Shown: one piece after another, positions 53,508 through 62,849 of the stretch
Layout of the letters: each line of letters starts with the position of its first letter
Numbering within the stretch: the first letter of the stretch is position 1
Assembly (NCBI GenBank): GCA_030431455.1
Contig: JAUIJE010000005.1
Coordinates: 470,890-534,889, forward strand
From: a bacterium
GTDB taxonomy: Bacteria; Myxococcota; UBA727; JAUIJE01
Length of the DNA stretch: 64,000 bases
Reading direction: 5' to 3'
The notes under the pieces: generated by a model
What the model saw: only the letters and a program-made list of their open reading frames with translations
Database searches by the model: none
Told to the model about the DNA's origin: nothing
Made by a program: the position numbers and the translations under genes

Positions 53508-54365
53508 TCAGGCGGTTTGTTTGTCCAGCCAGCGCTTGATCGCGGCGAACACCTGGGCGCGCTCGTCGTCGGACTCGTGGTGGGTCTCGTGCAACATGCC
53601 CTCCCACTCGATGTACTCGACGTCGTCACTCCCGAACGCCTTGGCCAACCGCCGCGACCCCTCGACGTGGGAGATCGGGTCTTTCTCCCCGTGGTACAGC
53701 AGCACGGGGACGTTGATGCGGCCGGCGAGGTCCACCAGGCGCTGGGCGTCGTCGATGATCGAGAGCGCCAGCCGCGCGGACAACAAGTCATGCACGTCGG
53801 GGTCCTGCCGATACCGCTCGACCTCGGCCTTGACCTTGGAGATGCCCTCGGGGGGCAACCCGGTGGGCAGCGCGACCGTGGGCGCGATTTTGTTCAAGAC
53901 CCGACCGACGGCGATTTTGATTTTTTGCGAGAGGTCGGTGGTGACGTGCACCGGGGGTGCGCTGAGAATGAGCCCCTGGATGAGGTGGTGCGGGGTGTGG
54001 TGGGTCATGTACTGCAGCACCGACGCGGCGCCGAGGGAGTGGGCAAACACGATCACCCGATCGGGGCGGCGCTCCTCGACGAAGTGGTCGAGCGCCACCG
54101 CGAAGTCATCGGCCAGGCCCGCCAGGCCGGCGGCGTCTCCGCGCTTTCCGTCGCTATGTCCGTGGCCCCGGATATCGAAGGACACAAGCTTGACGTCCAC
54201 GTCGTCGAGCAGGTTGTCGGCGAGGGTCTGGTACCGCAGCGCATGCTCCCCCACGCCATGGTGGACCACCATCAGCGTGCCCCCGGTGCCCGGTTCTGAC
54301 CACGACACGGTGCGAAACCGGTTTCCGCTCGGATCACGAAACTCGTTGAACGACGGCGCGGGCAT
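53508..54365 (-). CDS. Alpha/beta hydrolase, monoacylglycerol lipase-like
   Basis: 285 residues, cytoplasmic. HHGVGEHALRY (oxyanion loop), RGHGHSDGKRG, nucleophile Ser in FAHSLGAASV, Asp in HGEKDPISH and the final His in WEGMLHETHHE: the serine aminopeptidase S33/monoglyceride-lipase pattern. Probable acylglycerol or lysophospholipid hydrolysis. Start ATG 54365 with GAGGAGCC upstream; divergent from the next lipoprotein across 208 bases in which I see no clear signal. Confidence 0.92.
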   Translation of the reverse strand: MPAPSFNEFRDPSGNRFRTVSWSEPGTGGTLMVVHHGVGEHALRYQTLADNLLDDVDVKLVSFDIRGHGHSDGKRGDAAGLAGLADDFAVALDHFVEERRPDRVIVFAHSLGAASVLQYMTHHTPHHLIQGLILSAPPVHVTTDLSQKIKIAVGRVLNKIAPTVALPTGLPPEGISKVKAEVERYRQDPDVHDLLSARLALSIIDDAQRLVDLAGRINVPVLLYHGEKDPISHVEGSRRLAKAFGSDDVEYIEWEGMLHETHHESDDERAQVFAAIKRWLDKQTA

Positions 54366-54573
54366 GGCTCCTCCTCGGCTAACCCCGCAGACCTACGTGT
54401 GTTTGGGCCCGCCGACAAGGGCCCGGGCCCGCCGCGGGGCCATTTGTGACCAACGGTCCGCCCGGTTCGTTGTCGTCGGTGCAACGCCCCGGTGACAAGG
54501 CCGAGGCCGCGTTGGCGGTGGTGGGTCACTTGTGTACAAGGCAGGTGAAACTCTTCTTCTTGGGAGAATGCAC

Positions 54574-56619
54574 ATGTTGCGTGTCAGCTTTGGGATTTTG
54601 TTCGCGCTCCTCCTGGTCGGCCCCCTGGGCTGCCCCACCGACACCGGCACCGATGCGGGTGGCGATGGGGACGGTGACGGTGACGGCGATGGCGATGGGG
54701 ACGGTGATGGCGACGGAGACGGCGATGGAGACGGAGACGGAGACGGCGATGGGGACGGCGATGGCGACGGCGATGGGGATGGCGACGGAGACGGAGACGG
54801 AGACGGGGATGGTGACGGCGACGGGGACGGCGACGGCGACGGCGACGGCGATGGCGACGGCGACGCGGGCGTGATCGACGACGGTGGCGTTCTTCCCGAT
54901 GGTGGCGTTCTTCCCGACGGTGGCGTTCTTCCCGACGGTGGCGTTCTTCCCGACGGTGGCGTTCTTCCCGACGCCGGCGGTGGGACCGACGGCGGCGTGG
55001 TCGTGCCCGGCGATTGGGTCTGTAACCCGGCGTTCTACGGCGACGACGACTGCGACTGCGGTTGCGGTGCCGACGACATCGACTGCCCCGCGCCCACCGC
55101 GATCGGAGATTGCGAGTTTGCGACCGAGTGTGGCGGCGTCGAGTTTGTGGACCCTGCGGACGTGACCCAATGTTTGGTCTGGGACTACGCCCAGACGACC
55201 AGCGAGATCGTGGCCATCCGTGGCGGCGGCACCGGGGACATCACCCGGGCGTTTGTCACCTACACCAAGCCCGACGCCGGCAACGACGTGGCCGGCGCGT
55301 TTCTGCAAGGCGAGCAAGCGGGCCCGGCGATCTTCGTGGCCTCGGCCGACCCGTTCGACTTCGCGGTGGGCGACGAGGTCACGATCACGGTCAACACCGC
55401 GCCGGTGGACGTGTCCGGCATCCTCACCGTGCAGGACTACGACGTGGTGAGCTACCAAGGTTTCGGCAACGACGTGTCCGGCCTGCTCCAAGACGTGTCC
55501 AATGCCACTGACCTGGTCACCGGGCTCGACGACTACGAGGCCGAGTACCTGACCCTCTCGGCCACTGTGACCAACGACGGCAACTTTGCGGGGAGCGGCC
55601 ACACCGGGTTCGGCATCGACACCGCTGGCTTGGCCGCGAGCGGTCTCATCGTGCGCGTGCCCGATGCCCTGGCCGCTTACTACGGCCTGGAGACCGGTTG
55701 CAGCCTCGACATCGCCACCAGCGTGATGTGGCGCTTCAACACCACCGCGCAGGTGTCGTTCTACGAGGACACCGACGCGACCGTGTCCGGCTGTCCCGTG
55801 CCGGTGGTCGAGTCTGTCAACGCGGTGGACGACACCACGGTGGTGGTCACGTTCTCACGCGGCATCGACGACACCACGGTGCTCGGCGACGCCAGCCAGT
55901 TCACCGCCGACAACGGCCTGACCATCACCGCCGTGGAAGTGAACGGCCCCGTCGTCACCCTGACCACCGGGACCCAGACCCCGGGGACCACCTACGAGCT
56001 GTTCACCGATGGCACGGTGTCCGACGTTGCCGGCGGGGCGGTCCCGTCCAGCCTGGGCACGTTCACGGGCTACGTGCCGGTGGTCCTCGGCCTCGTCATC
56101 AACGAAGTGGACGGCGATACGCCCGGCACCGACGACGTCGAGTACATCGAGCTGTACAACAGCAGCGCCGCGCCGGTGACGTTGACCGGCTACCGCGTCG
56201 ACCTCATCAACGGCAACGGGCTGGCGGTGTACGAGACCGTGGACCTCTCCGGGGTGGTCGACGGCAACGCGGCCGCGGTGACGACGCTCGCCCCCGGCGG
56301 GTTCTTGGTGATCGGCAGCGACCTCTTGCTCGCGACCCTGCCCGCCAACATCGCGCGCATCGGCCTCGGCGGCGGCGGCACCAACCTGGTGCAAAACGGT
56401 CCCGACGCCATCACCCTTTACGATGCGGCGAACAACGTGGTCGACAGCATCGCCTACCAGGGCGCGGTCGCCGGCCACGGTGAAGGCGCGGCCGCGCCGG
56501 ACGTGCTCGACCCGGGCAGCCTGTGCCGGCTGCCGGACGGCGCGGACACCAACAACAACGCGGTGGATTTCGGCATCACCTGCGCCGCGGCCACCCCGGG
56601 CACCGCCAACGTGCAATAA
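54574..56619 (+). CDS. Lipoprotein with Gly-Asp linker, CDCGCG module and lamin-tail domain
   Basis: About 681 residues. Lipobox GPLGC near residue 20; a Gly-Asp linker (about 30-97), five GGVLPD repeats, then one Cys-rich module (WVCNPAFYGDDDCDCGCGAD...QCL, about 147-200) related to those at 13687-14130. Next come beta domains including an Ig-like one (about 410-505) and a C-terminal lamin-tail (LTD) domain (VINEVDGDTPGTDDVEYIELYN). Probable surface adhesin or anchored enzyme scaffold. Start ATG 54574 gives the best spacing from GGGAG; ATG 54568 is possible. Confidence 0.85.
   Translation: MLRVSFGILFALLLVGPLGCPTDTGTDAGGDGDGDGDGDGDGDGDGDGDGDGDGDGDGDGDGDGDGDGDGDGDGDGDGDGDGDGDGDGDGDGDGDGDAGVIDDGGVLPDGGVLPDGGVLPDGGVLPDGGVLPDAGGGTDGGVVVPGDWVCNPAFYGDDDCDCGCGADDIDCPAPTAIGDCEFATECGGVEFVDPADVTQCLVWDYAQTTSEIVAIRGGGTGDITRAFVTYTKPDAGNDVAGAFLQGEQAGPAIFVASADPFDFAVGDEVTITVNTAPVDVSGILTVQDYDVVSYQGFGNDVSGLLQDVSNATDLVTGLDDYEAEYLTLSATVTNDGNFAGSGHTGFGIDTAGLAASGLIVRVPDALAAYYGLETGCSLDIATSVMWRFNTTAQVSFYEDTDATVSGCPVPVVESVNAVDDTTVVVTFSRGIDDTTVLGDASQFTADNGLTITAVEVNGPVVTLTTGTQTPGTTYELFTDGTVSDVAGGAVPSSLGTFTGYVPVVLGLVINEVDGDTPGTDDVEYIELYNSSAAPVTLTGYRVDLINGNGLAVYETVDLSGVVDGNAAAVTTLAPGGFLVIGSDLLLATLPANIARIGLGGGGTNLVQNGPDAITLYDAANNVVDSIAYQGAVAGHGEGAAAPDVLDPGSLCRLPDGADTNNNAVDFGITCAAATPGTANVQ
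54661..54864 (+). repeat. Gly-Asp coding repeat tract
   Basis: 34 GGN-GAY units with varied third bases, of the same kind as 52501-52686. Confidence 0.95.
54883..54972 (+). repeat. 18-bp tandem repeat, five copies
   Basis: Unit GGTGGCGTTCTTCCCGAC encodes GGVLPD. The last four copies are identical in DNA and the first differs at its final base, unlike the degenerate Gly-Asp tract beside it, so the expansion is recent or kept uniform. Confidence 0.95.
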
Positions 56620-56633
56620 CGTTGTGTTGCCCA

Positions 56634-56666
56634 CAAAAAAGGCCCCGCGAAAGCGGGGCTTTTTTT
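56634..56666. terminator. Bidirectional intrinsic terminator
   Basis: GCCCCGC-GAAA-GCGGGGC (56642-56659) flanked by AAAAAA and TTTTTTT; serves the lipoprotein gene (plus) and the ferritin-like gene (minus). Confidence 0.95.
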
Positions 56667-56714
56667 GTGCCGCGCGACCGGGCGCGCGCGGTCACGGCCA
56701 CAAACCGACCGGGC

Positions 56715-57545
56715 CTACACCGACGGGTTGGCCCACTTGCCGAGCACGTCGATGACCTTGTCGAAGCCGGGCACGTCGAGCAGACCCCGCGTCGTCGACA
56801 TCTGCGAACGCAACCGGTAGTGGTCGCGCAGCGCCTTTTGGCCCGCGGCGGCGAGGTCGACGTTGAGCAACCGGGCGAAGGGGTAGCCGTCTTTGACCAT
56901 GCCCACGCCGTAGGTCAGCCACTTGACCTGTTTGGCGTACAAAAATGCCAAGCGGTGCGCGGGCTGTTTCTCGAGGAGCGCGGGGAGATAGAGCACCGCG
57001 ATCGCGGTGTGCTTCTTCTCGTCGCGGGCCACGTAGTCGAGCACACTTTTCGTGAGGGGCTCGTCGATGTGGTCCCGCAGGGCCTTGAAGGTGTGGTTCG
57101 CGATGTTCTCCACGAACAAGTGCATGCCCACCATCTTCGCGCAGGGGTCGTTGGTGGCGATGAGGTCGGTGAGCAGCTTCTTGGCGAAATAGCTGGGGGG
57201 GTAGATGCGGTCGAGCTTCTGCAGCAGCCGCTGGAAGGCCCCCACGTGTTTGGCCTCTTCGACCACCTGGCAGGCGAGGACCTGCTTGGCTTCTTCGTCG
57301 GGCACGGTGCCCACCAACTGGCCCGCGATGGTCAGGGCCGCGCGCTCGCCGTAGTAGATGATCGACAGAATGCGGGCCAACGCCTCACGCAGCTCCGGCG
57401 GCAGGTTGATCTCCTGCGCCCAGTCGATCTCCTCGGTCTCGTTCCAGAAGTCGCGCTTGGCCTTTTCATACAGATTCACCAGCCGCGGGAAGCGGTCGGG
57501 CAGCTGTTGGTCGAACAGACCCTCGGGGATGCGCGCGGCGACCAA
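56715..57545 (-). CDS. Ferritin-like diiron protein
   Basis: 276 residues, cytoplasmic, all-helical. A four-helix diiron pattern is visible: Glu in YYGERAALTIAG, EExxH in VVEEAKHVGAF, Glu in LFVENIANHTF and ExxH in RDEKKHTAIAV. This matches the ribonucleotide-reductase-R2/oxidase-like branch of ferritin-like proteins; the reaction is unknown. The start is TTG 57545, six bases after AGGAGG (57557-57552); the longer open frame upstream reads as non-protein sequence. Confidence 0.85.
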   Translation of the reverse strand: MVAARIPEGLFDQQLPDRFPRLVNLYEKAKRDFWNETEEIDWAQEINLPPELREALARILSIIYYGERAALTIAGQLVGTVPDEEAKQVLACQVVEEAKHVGAFQRLLQKLDRIYPPSYFAKKLLTDLIATNDPCAKMVGMHLFVENIANHTFKALRDHIDEPLTKSVLDYVARDEKKHTAIAVLYLPALLEKQPAHRLAFLYAKQVKWLTYGVGMVKDGYPFARLLNVDLAAAGQKALRDHYRLRSQMSTTRGLLDVPGFDKVIDVLGKWANPSV

Positions 57546-57645
57546 AGGACGCCTCCTTCTGTGGGTTTGGGTACACTCTTTGTATCGAACAGGGGTGCGT
57601 GTCGGGATGAAATGTCGCTGACGCGCCCCAGCATGGGGTACCGGA

Positions 57646-58785
57646 ATGAAATTGTTCAATATTTTCAATCTCTTGGTCGGATCTGTGGCCCTCCTGGCCG
57701 GCGGCTGCCCCACCGGCGACGGCGCGCCCGACAGCGGCGCGCCCCCCGATGCCGGGGTCGAACTGATGCTTCGGGTCAGCGAAGTGATGGCAAAGAACGA
57801 CACCGCCCTCGCCGACGAACACGGCGAGTACGATGACTGGGTCGAGATCACCAACGTGGGGGACGCGGAGGTCTCGCTCGCGGGCGTGTCGCTGACCGAT
57901 GACGCCGCCGAGCCGGAGAAGTTCACGTTCGCCGACGACGCCACCCTCGCGCCCGGGGCCTACCTGGTCGTGTTCTGCGACGACGCCCCCGCGCAAGGGC
58001 CCCTGCACGCCAACTTCAAGCTCAGCGGGGACGGCGAGACCGTGACCCTGTCGCACCAAGGCGCGGTCCTCGACAGCCTGGCGTTCCCCCCGCTGTGCGC
58101 GGACAAAACCTACGGCCGGCCCCCCCCCGACGCGGCCCCCGATCACCTGCAATCGCCCTCGCCCGGCGCGGCCAACACCGCGGCCGCCCCGAGCCCCCCC
58201 GATTGCACCGCGCCCCCCCTCCCCGACGGCGGCCTGCCCCCCGCCGCCGACGTCGAGCTCAATGAAATCGTGCCCCTGAACCAAACCGGCCTCGTCGACG
58301 AGACCGACGCGCCCACCCCTTGGCTCGAGGTGTTCAACCCGGGCGAGGAGACCGCCGACCTCACCTTCCACACCCTGAGCGACGACGAGGCCGAGCCCAT
58401 CGGCTGGCGCTTCCCCTTCGGCACCGAGCTCGAGGCCGGGGCCTACCTGGTCGTGTTCCTCGACGACCAGCCCCAGGATGGGCCCCTGCACGCGGCGCTC
58501 ACCCCCCGGCCCGAAGGCGGCCACATCGCCCTGCTCAGCCCCGACGGCACCGAGCTGTCTCGGCTGACCTACCCCGCGCCGGCCCCCGACCGGGCCTACG
58601 GCCCCGGCGGCGCGGCCCTGACCACGCCCACGCCGGGCGCCCCCAACGCGGGCGGTTTTGACGGGGGCCTGCCGGACGCGGCCGGACTGCCCGACGCGGC
58701 CGATGGGCCCGACGCGGGCGATGGGCCCGACGCGGCCGGCCTTCCCGACGCGGGGCCGGCGGACGCCGGGGACGGGGGGACGTGA
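57646..58785 (+). CDS. Lipoprotein with two lamin-tail (LTD) domains
   Basis: 379 residues. Lipobox LAGGC (Cys about 21). Two LTD-type beta-sandwich domains, about 42-165 (RVSEVMAKNDTALADEHGEYDDWVEITN) and 200-330 (LNEIVPLNQTGLVDETDAPTPWLEVFN), each ending in LAPGAYLVVF-type strands, and a Gly-Pro-Asp-Ala-rich tail. LTD domains in bacterial surface proteins serve as anchors or in association with enzymes. Its TGA overlaps the ATG of the dikinase-like lipoprotein (TGATG). Confidence 0.88.
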   Translation: MKLFNIFNLLVGSVALLAGGCPTGDGAPDSGAPPDAGVELMLRVSEVMAKNDTALADEHGEYDDWVEITNVGDAEVSLAGVSLTDDAAEPEKFTFADDATLAPGAYLVVFCDDAPAQGPLHANFKLSGDGETVTLSHQGAVLDSLAFPPLCADKTYGRPPPDAAPDHLQSPSPGAANTAAAPSPPDCTAPPLPDGGLPPAADVELNEIVPLNQTGLVDETDAPTPWLEVFNPGEETADLTFHTLSDDEAEPIGWRFPFGTELEAGAYLVVFLDDQPQDGPLHAALTPRPEGGHIALLSPDGTELSRLTYPAPAPDRAYGPGGAALTTPTPGAPNAGGFDGGLPDAAGLPDAADGPDAGDGPDAAGLPDAGPADAGDGGT

Positions 58786-61631
58786 TGGGCACGCGGTCGC
58801 GCCTTTGGCTGTGGGCGGCGTTTTTGACCCTGACCGGCTGCGCCGAGACCTGCCAGCCGGTCGGCGGTGATGGCGGCCCGCTGGGCCCGGACGCGGGTCC
58901 CGGGGGCTTCGACGATCACACCGTCAGGGTGCTGCGCGACACCGACGCGTTCTTCGACCTCGCCGCCGGCGGCCAAGGCCTGGTCGCGACCAAGTTTGTG
59001 ATCACCCAGTTTGATCAGCCGCCGTTGCGCGAGGTCCGGTACTACGACGCCAACTTCTACACCCTGCACGACGAATGGTACTGGTTCCGTCTGCTCAACG
59101 GCGCGTCGGTGTCCGGCGACACCACCACCCCCTACCCGGGCAGCTTTGACAGCATTTCTGCCATCTACGATTGGGCGCGCGAGACCGAGCCGCTGCCCCT
59201 CGACCTGCGGTGGGTCTCGAGCGGGGCGCGGCTGTACAGCCCGCGGTTCTACCAGCTCGGCCTGGGCACCACCCCGCGGAAGTTTGGCCTCGGCACGCTG
59301 GTGTACCTCCCAGCGCGCACCGAAGAGCCCATCCGCGACGAGATTTGGGCGTTCGAGCTCGAGTTCACCGATGCGGTGGACCACGCCCAGCTTGTCACCT
59401 TTTTCGACCAGGTCTCGTCGACGGTGGCGTCGGACATCGCGTCCGAATTGCACTGGCTGGTGCGCAGCCCCGTTCAAGAGGAGCTCGCGGTGCAAATGGA
59501 GACCAGCCAGCTGCTCTACCACGATCGCATCCTGCGGTACCGCGACCTCACCGTCCCGGGGGAGACCGAAGTCTACGCGGAGGGTCTGACCGCCGGACGG
59601 GTCCGGATCGTGGCCGACCCCAACGACAACCTCGACGACCCCACCCAACGCAATTCCATTCTGTTCCTGGGCTTTGTGCCCGACTTTCTGCCCCCGGGGG
59701 CGGGCCTGGTCACCGCCATCCCCCAGACCCCGCTCGCCCACATCAACGTGCTCGCCAAGAACCGCGGCATCCCCAACGCGTACCTCGGCGGCTTTCTCGA
59801 AGACCCCAACCTCGAGCAGCTCGGCCGGGTCAACGCCCCGATCATCATCCGGGCCCGGGCCCCCGACCTCCTTGACCTCGTGCCCATCACCGAAAGCGAG
59901 TACTCCACCTGGCGCTCCCTGGTGAACCCGCCCCCGATCCAAATTCCCCAGGTCCCTCTCGGCAACGCCCCCTACGCAATATCATTGCAGTCCATCCCCG
60001 CCACCGATGTGGACAACCTTCGGCCCCTCATCGGGGGCAAGTCCGCGGGGTTCATCGGGCTGTTGCGCGACGACGACGCGGACCTGCCGGATTGGCCCCT
60101 GGCCCTCACCGCCCGGGCCTACGCCGAACACCTCGCGCCGATCATGCCCCGCATCGAAGGAATGCTCCTGGATCTTGATTTCCGGGTCTCGTCTCGCACC
60201 CGCTTTTTGGTGCTCGAGGGCGAACCCGCGTTCCTCGCCCGCTACAACACCGAGGAGGACGCCGCGTTTCTCGAGCTGTTCAGCGTCGAACACGGCGAGG
60301 GCGACGTGCTCGGCGATCTCGTGCGCGAAGGGGGCTTGGGCGAGGTCATCCGAACCGCCGACGTCCCCGCCGCGACCCTGGCCGCGGTGCGCGACGTGCT
60401 CGAGACCAACTTTGCGCCCTTGGCCGCGAGCCAGGGCCTGCGGTTCCGCAGCTCGGCCACCATCGAGGACATCGAGGGCTTCAACGGCGCCGGGCTGTAC
60501 ACCAGCAACACCGGGTTTTTGTTCCCCGACCCCGACGAGGAGCGCACCGTCGCGCATGCCCTCAAGGCCACGTGGTCATCGTACTGGGGGGCGGAGGCGT
60601 TCGAGGAGCGCGAGCTGGCCAACATCGAGCACCTCGATGGCCACATGGCCGTCCTCGTCCACAGCCGCTTCGACGATGACCTCGAGCGCAGCAACGGCGT
60701 GTTCACCTTCACCGTCTTGCCCGATGACGTCGAGGACCAGGGCGTGCTGGAGCTCAATGTGCAGCGCGGGTCGCTCTCGGTGACCAACCCGCCCCCTGGC
60801 CTCAACGTGCTCCCGGAGGTCAACCGCCTCACCCGCACCGCCGACGGCTCGATCCGCATCGACCGCGTGGCCGGGAGCTCAGAGCTGCCCGAAGGCGACC
60901 AGGTGCTCACCGACGCGCAGCTGCTCGATCTGTTCGCCCACGCCGAGGTCATCACCGCCGCGTGGCTCGACGACATCAACGAGGATTACCTCTCCGCGCA
61001 GCGGCAGCGCACCTTGACGCTGGACTTCGAGTTCCGCGAAATGGGCGTGGGCTGGCCCGCGCTGCAAAACGGCAACAACTTCGGCCGGCGGATGATCATC
61101 AAACAAGCGCGGACCCTCTCCCCCTCGCTGTTGGTCCTGCCCCAACACATCAAGAACCTCCCCATGCCCCGCGACGTGATCGCCCGCGCGCGCCGGGTGC
61201 TCGACACCGACTGCAGCAACCCGTCGCTGGCGGTGTCGGTCACCGACGTGTTCACCGACCCGCTCATGCCCCCCAACCTGGGCCACGACCTCGATCCGTT
61301 CTTGGGCTACATCACCATCCAGGTGCTGCAGGACCTCGGCACCGGCCACCAGGCCGGCGACAGCTTGACCCTGGTGCACGTACAGCTCGACGAGGCCAGC
61401 CATCCCGGCATGGACGAGGGGGGCCCGTGGACCGTCTCCCTCTCGGTCGCGCCTGCCTACCAAGCCTCATTGGGCCTGACCTCGCTCAGCATCGCCGCCG
61501 ACCGCAGCTACACCCTGACCAGCGCGAGCGGCACCGCCACCGGGGTGTTCGATGCCTGTGCGGCCGACACCCTGTTCGCATCGGCGGCCGCGTTCCTCGA
61601 AGACCTGATCGCGGAGAAAGAAGGCCTGTAG
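58785..61631 (+). CDS. PEP-synthase/dikinase-like lipoprotein
   Basis: 948 residues. Lipobox LTGC (Cys19) predicts export. Residues about 300-365 resemble the swivelling phosphohistidine domain (TPLAHINVLAKNRGIP, His319). Residues about 415-700 resemble the ATP/pyruvate-phosphate-dikinase nucleotide-binding domain (GGKSAGF at 417, RFRSSATIEDIEGFNGAG at 553). The His domain precedes the ATP domain, as in glucan water dikinase and unlike PEP synthase. There is no PEP-binding barrel. An enzyme of this type outside the cytoplasm would lack ATP, so a binding or non-ATP role is possible. Coupled to the LTD lipoprotein upstream. Confidence 0.82.
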   Translation: MGTRSRLWLWAAFLTLTGCAETCQPVGGDGGPLGPDAGPGGFDDHTVRVLRDTDAFFDLAAGGQGLVATKFVITQFDQPPLREVRYYDANFYTLHDEWYWFRLLNGASVSGDTTTPYPGSFDSISAIYDWARETEPLPLDLRWVSSGARLYSPRFYQLGLGTTPRKFGLGTLVYLPARTEEPIRDEIWAFELEFTDAVDHAQLVTFFDQVSSTVASDIASELHWLVRSPVQEELAVQMETSQLLYHDRILRYRDLTVPGETEVYAEGLTAGRVRIVADPNDNLDDPTQRNSILFLGFVPDFLPPGAGLVTAIPQTPLAHINVLAKNRGIPNAYLGGFLEDPNLEQLGRVNAPIIIRARAPDLLDLVPITESEYSTWRSLVNPPPIQIPQVPLGNAPYAISLQSIPATDVDNLRPLIGGKSAGFIGLLRDDDADLPDWPLALTARAYAEHLAPIMPRIEGMLLDLDFRVSSRTRFLVLEGEPAFLARYNTEEDAAFLELFSVEHGEGDVLGDLVREGGLGEVIRTADVPAATLAAVRDVLETNFAPLAASQGLRFRSSATIEDIEGFNGAGLYTSNTGFLFPDPDEERTVAHALKATWSSYWGAEAFEERELANIEHLDGHMAVLVHSRFDDDLERSNGVFTFTVLPDDVEDQGVLELNVQRGSLSVTNPPPGLNVLPEVNRLTRTADGSIRIDRVAGSSELPEGDQVLTDAQLLDLFAHAEVITAAWLDDINEDYLSAQRQRTLTLDFEFREMGVGWPALQNGNNFGRRMIIKQARTLSPSLLVLPQHIKNLPMPRDVIARARRVLDTDCSNPSLAVSVTDVFTDPLMPPNLGHDLDPFLGYITIQVLQDLGTGHQAGDSLTLVHVQLDEASHPGMDEGGPWTVSLSVAPAYQASLGLTSLSIAADRSYTLTSASGTATGVFDACAADTLFASAAAFLEDLIAEKEGL

Positions 61632-61640
61632 CCCGGCAGG

Positions 61641-62849
61641 TCAGCGCCCGGTCACATCCGCGACAAACTTCGCCGCGGCCCGGCGCCAGGTCGGAATCTC
61701 TTGCCCCATGCCCACCCGCTCGACCAAGGCGAGGTCGAGCCCCGCGGGCACGTCGGGGAGCTGCTCCAGGCCCTGCGCGGCCTCGCGGGCGAGCACGTTG
61801 GCGGCGTGGACGAGGACCGCGAGGTCAAAGGCCTCGGACTGGATGCGCGCGGGGTGATGATGGTGCGCCACCGCCTCCACCACCGCATAGGGAAAGCCCC
61901 ACACCCCGAGCAGGTACGCCCCGACCTCGGCATGGCCGACCCCCCAATGCGCGACCTCGACGTCGTAGAGCGGGCGCTCCTCGTCGCGGGCCGCCCGCAC
62001 GATGTCGTCGTAGTCGCCGCGCGCGCCCTCCGCGAGCACCAGCTTGCCGATGTCGTGCAGCAGCGCGGCCACGAAGGCCTCGTCGCGGAGAATGCGCGTC
62101 GAGGTCTCGGCCATGCGCGCGGCGAGCGCGGCCGTGACCCAGGCATGATCGCTCTCGTCCCGGATGGACAGCTCCCGCACCCCGTTGGGGAGGGGGCGAA
62201 ACACCTCGATGCCGAGCACGAGGTTTTTGAGCATGGTCGTGCCCACGCAGGTCACCGCGGACTGGATGTCCGAGACCCGACGCGGCAAGCCCACAAACGC
62301 GCTGTTCACCAATTGCAGCACGCGGCCGGACATCGCCATATCGCGCTCTACGATGTCGGCGAGGCTGGCCATGCTCGCGCGGTCGTCGGCGAGGGCGTCA
62401 CACAGCGCGGCGTAACATTCCGGTTGGGCGGGCAACTCCCCGACCTGGCCCACCATCGCCTGCAGCTCGGGGCTCGAGAGCAGGTCCTGCAGCGTGCACG
62501 CCCGTTGCACGATGCGCTCGATCTCTTCCGCCCGGCAGGGCTTGAGCAGGAACTGGTGGGTCATGGGAATCGACCGCACCACCGCTTCGTCGTCGGTGTA
62601 GCCAGACAGCGCGATGCGCACCGCCCCGGGGAACCTCTTTTTGACCTCGGTGAGCAGGCGCACCCCGTCCATGCCCGGCATGTGCACATCGCTGACCACC
62701 GCGTCGTGCGGCGATTTGGCCAGGATGTCCAGCGCTTCGGCGCCGGACAGGGCAAAGCTCATTTCCCAGTCGCGCTTCCGCCCGGAGAACATTCGCTCAA
62801 AGCCGCGCAGCACGCGCGGCTCGTCATCCACAAACAGAATGCGACGCAT
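61641..62849 (-). CDS. Response regulator with HDOD output domain
   Basis: 402 residues. Receiver domain with Asp54 in VVSDVHMPG, then an HDOD domain (about 130-340: LPAQPECYAALCDALAD..., LVNSAFVGLPRRVSDIQSAV, LLHDIGKLVLAEG). HDOD domains are HD-like signalling modules, often without hydrolase activity. Partner of the kinase upstream: the ATG at 62849 lies 26 bases inside the kinase gene, indicating coupled translation. Confidence 0.94.
   Translation of the reverse strand: MRRILFVDDEPRVLRGFERMFSGRKRDWEMSFALSGAEALDILAKSPHDAVVSDVHMPGMDGVRLLTEVKKRFPGAVRIALSGYTDDEAVVRSIPMTHQFLLKPCRAEEIERIVQRACTLQDLLSSPELQAMVGQVGELPAQPECYAALCDALADDRASMASLADIVERDMAMSGRVLQLVNSAFVGLPRRVSDIQSAVTCVGTTMLKNLVLGIEVFRPLPNGVRELSIRDESDHAWVTAALAARMAETSTRILRDEAFVAALLHDIGKLVLAEGARGDYDDIVRAARDEERPLYDVEVAHWGVGHAEVGAYLLGVWGFPYAVVEAVAHHHHPARIQSEAFDLAVLVHAANVLAREAAQGLEQLPDVPAGLDLALVERVGMGQEIPTWRRAAAKFVADVTGR

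Noticed and set aside
52501..54864. Repeat tracts that could suggest a CRISPR array
   Set aside because: The unit is six bases, continuous and in frame inside a lipoprotein gene, with no spacers. It encodes Gly-Asp.
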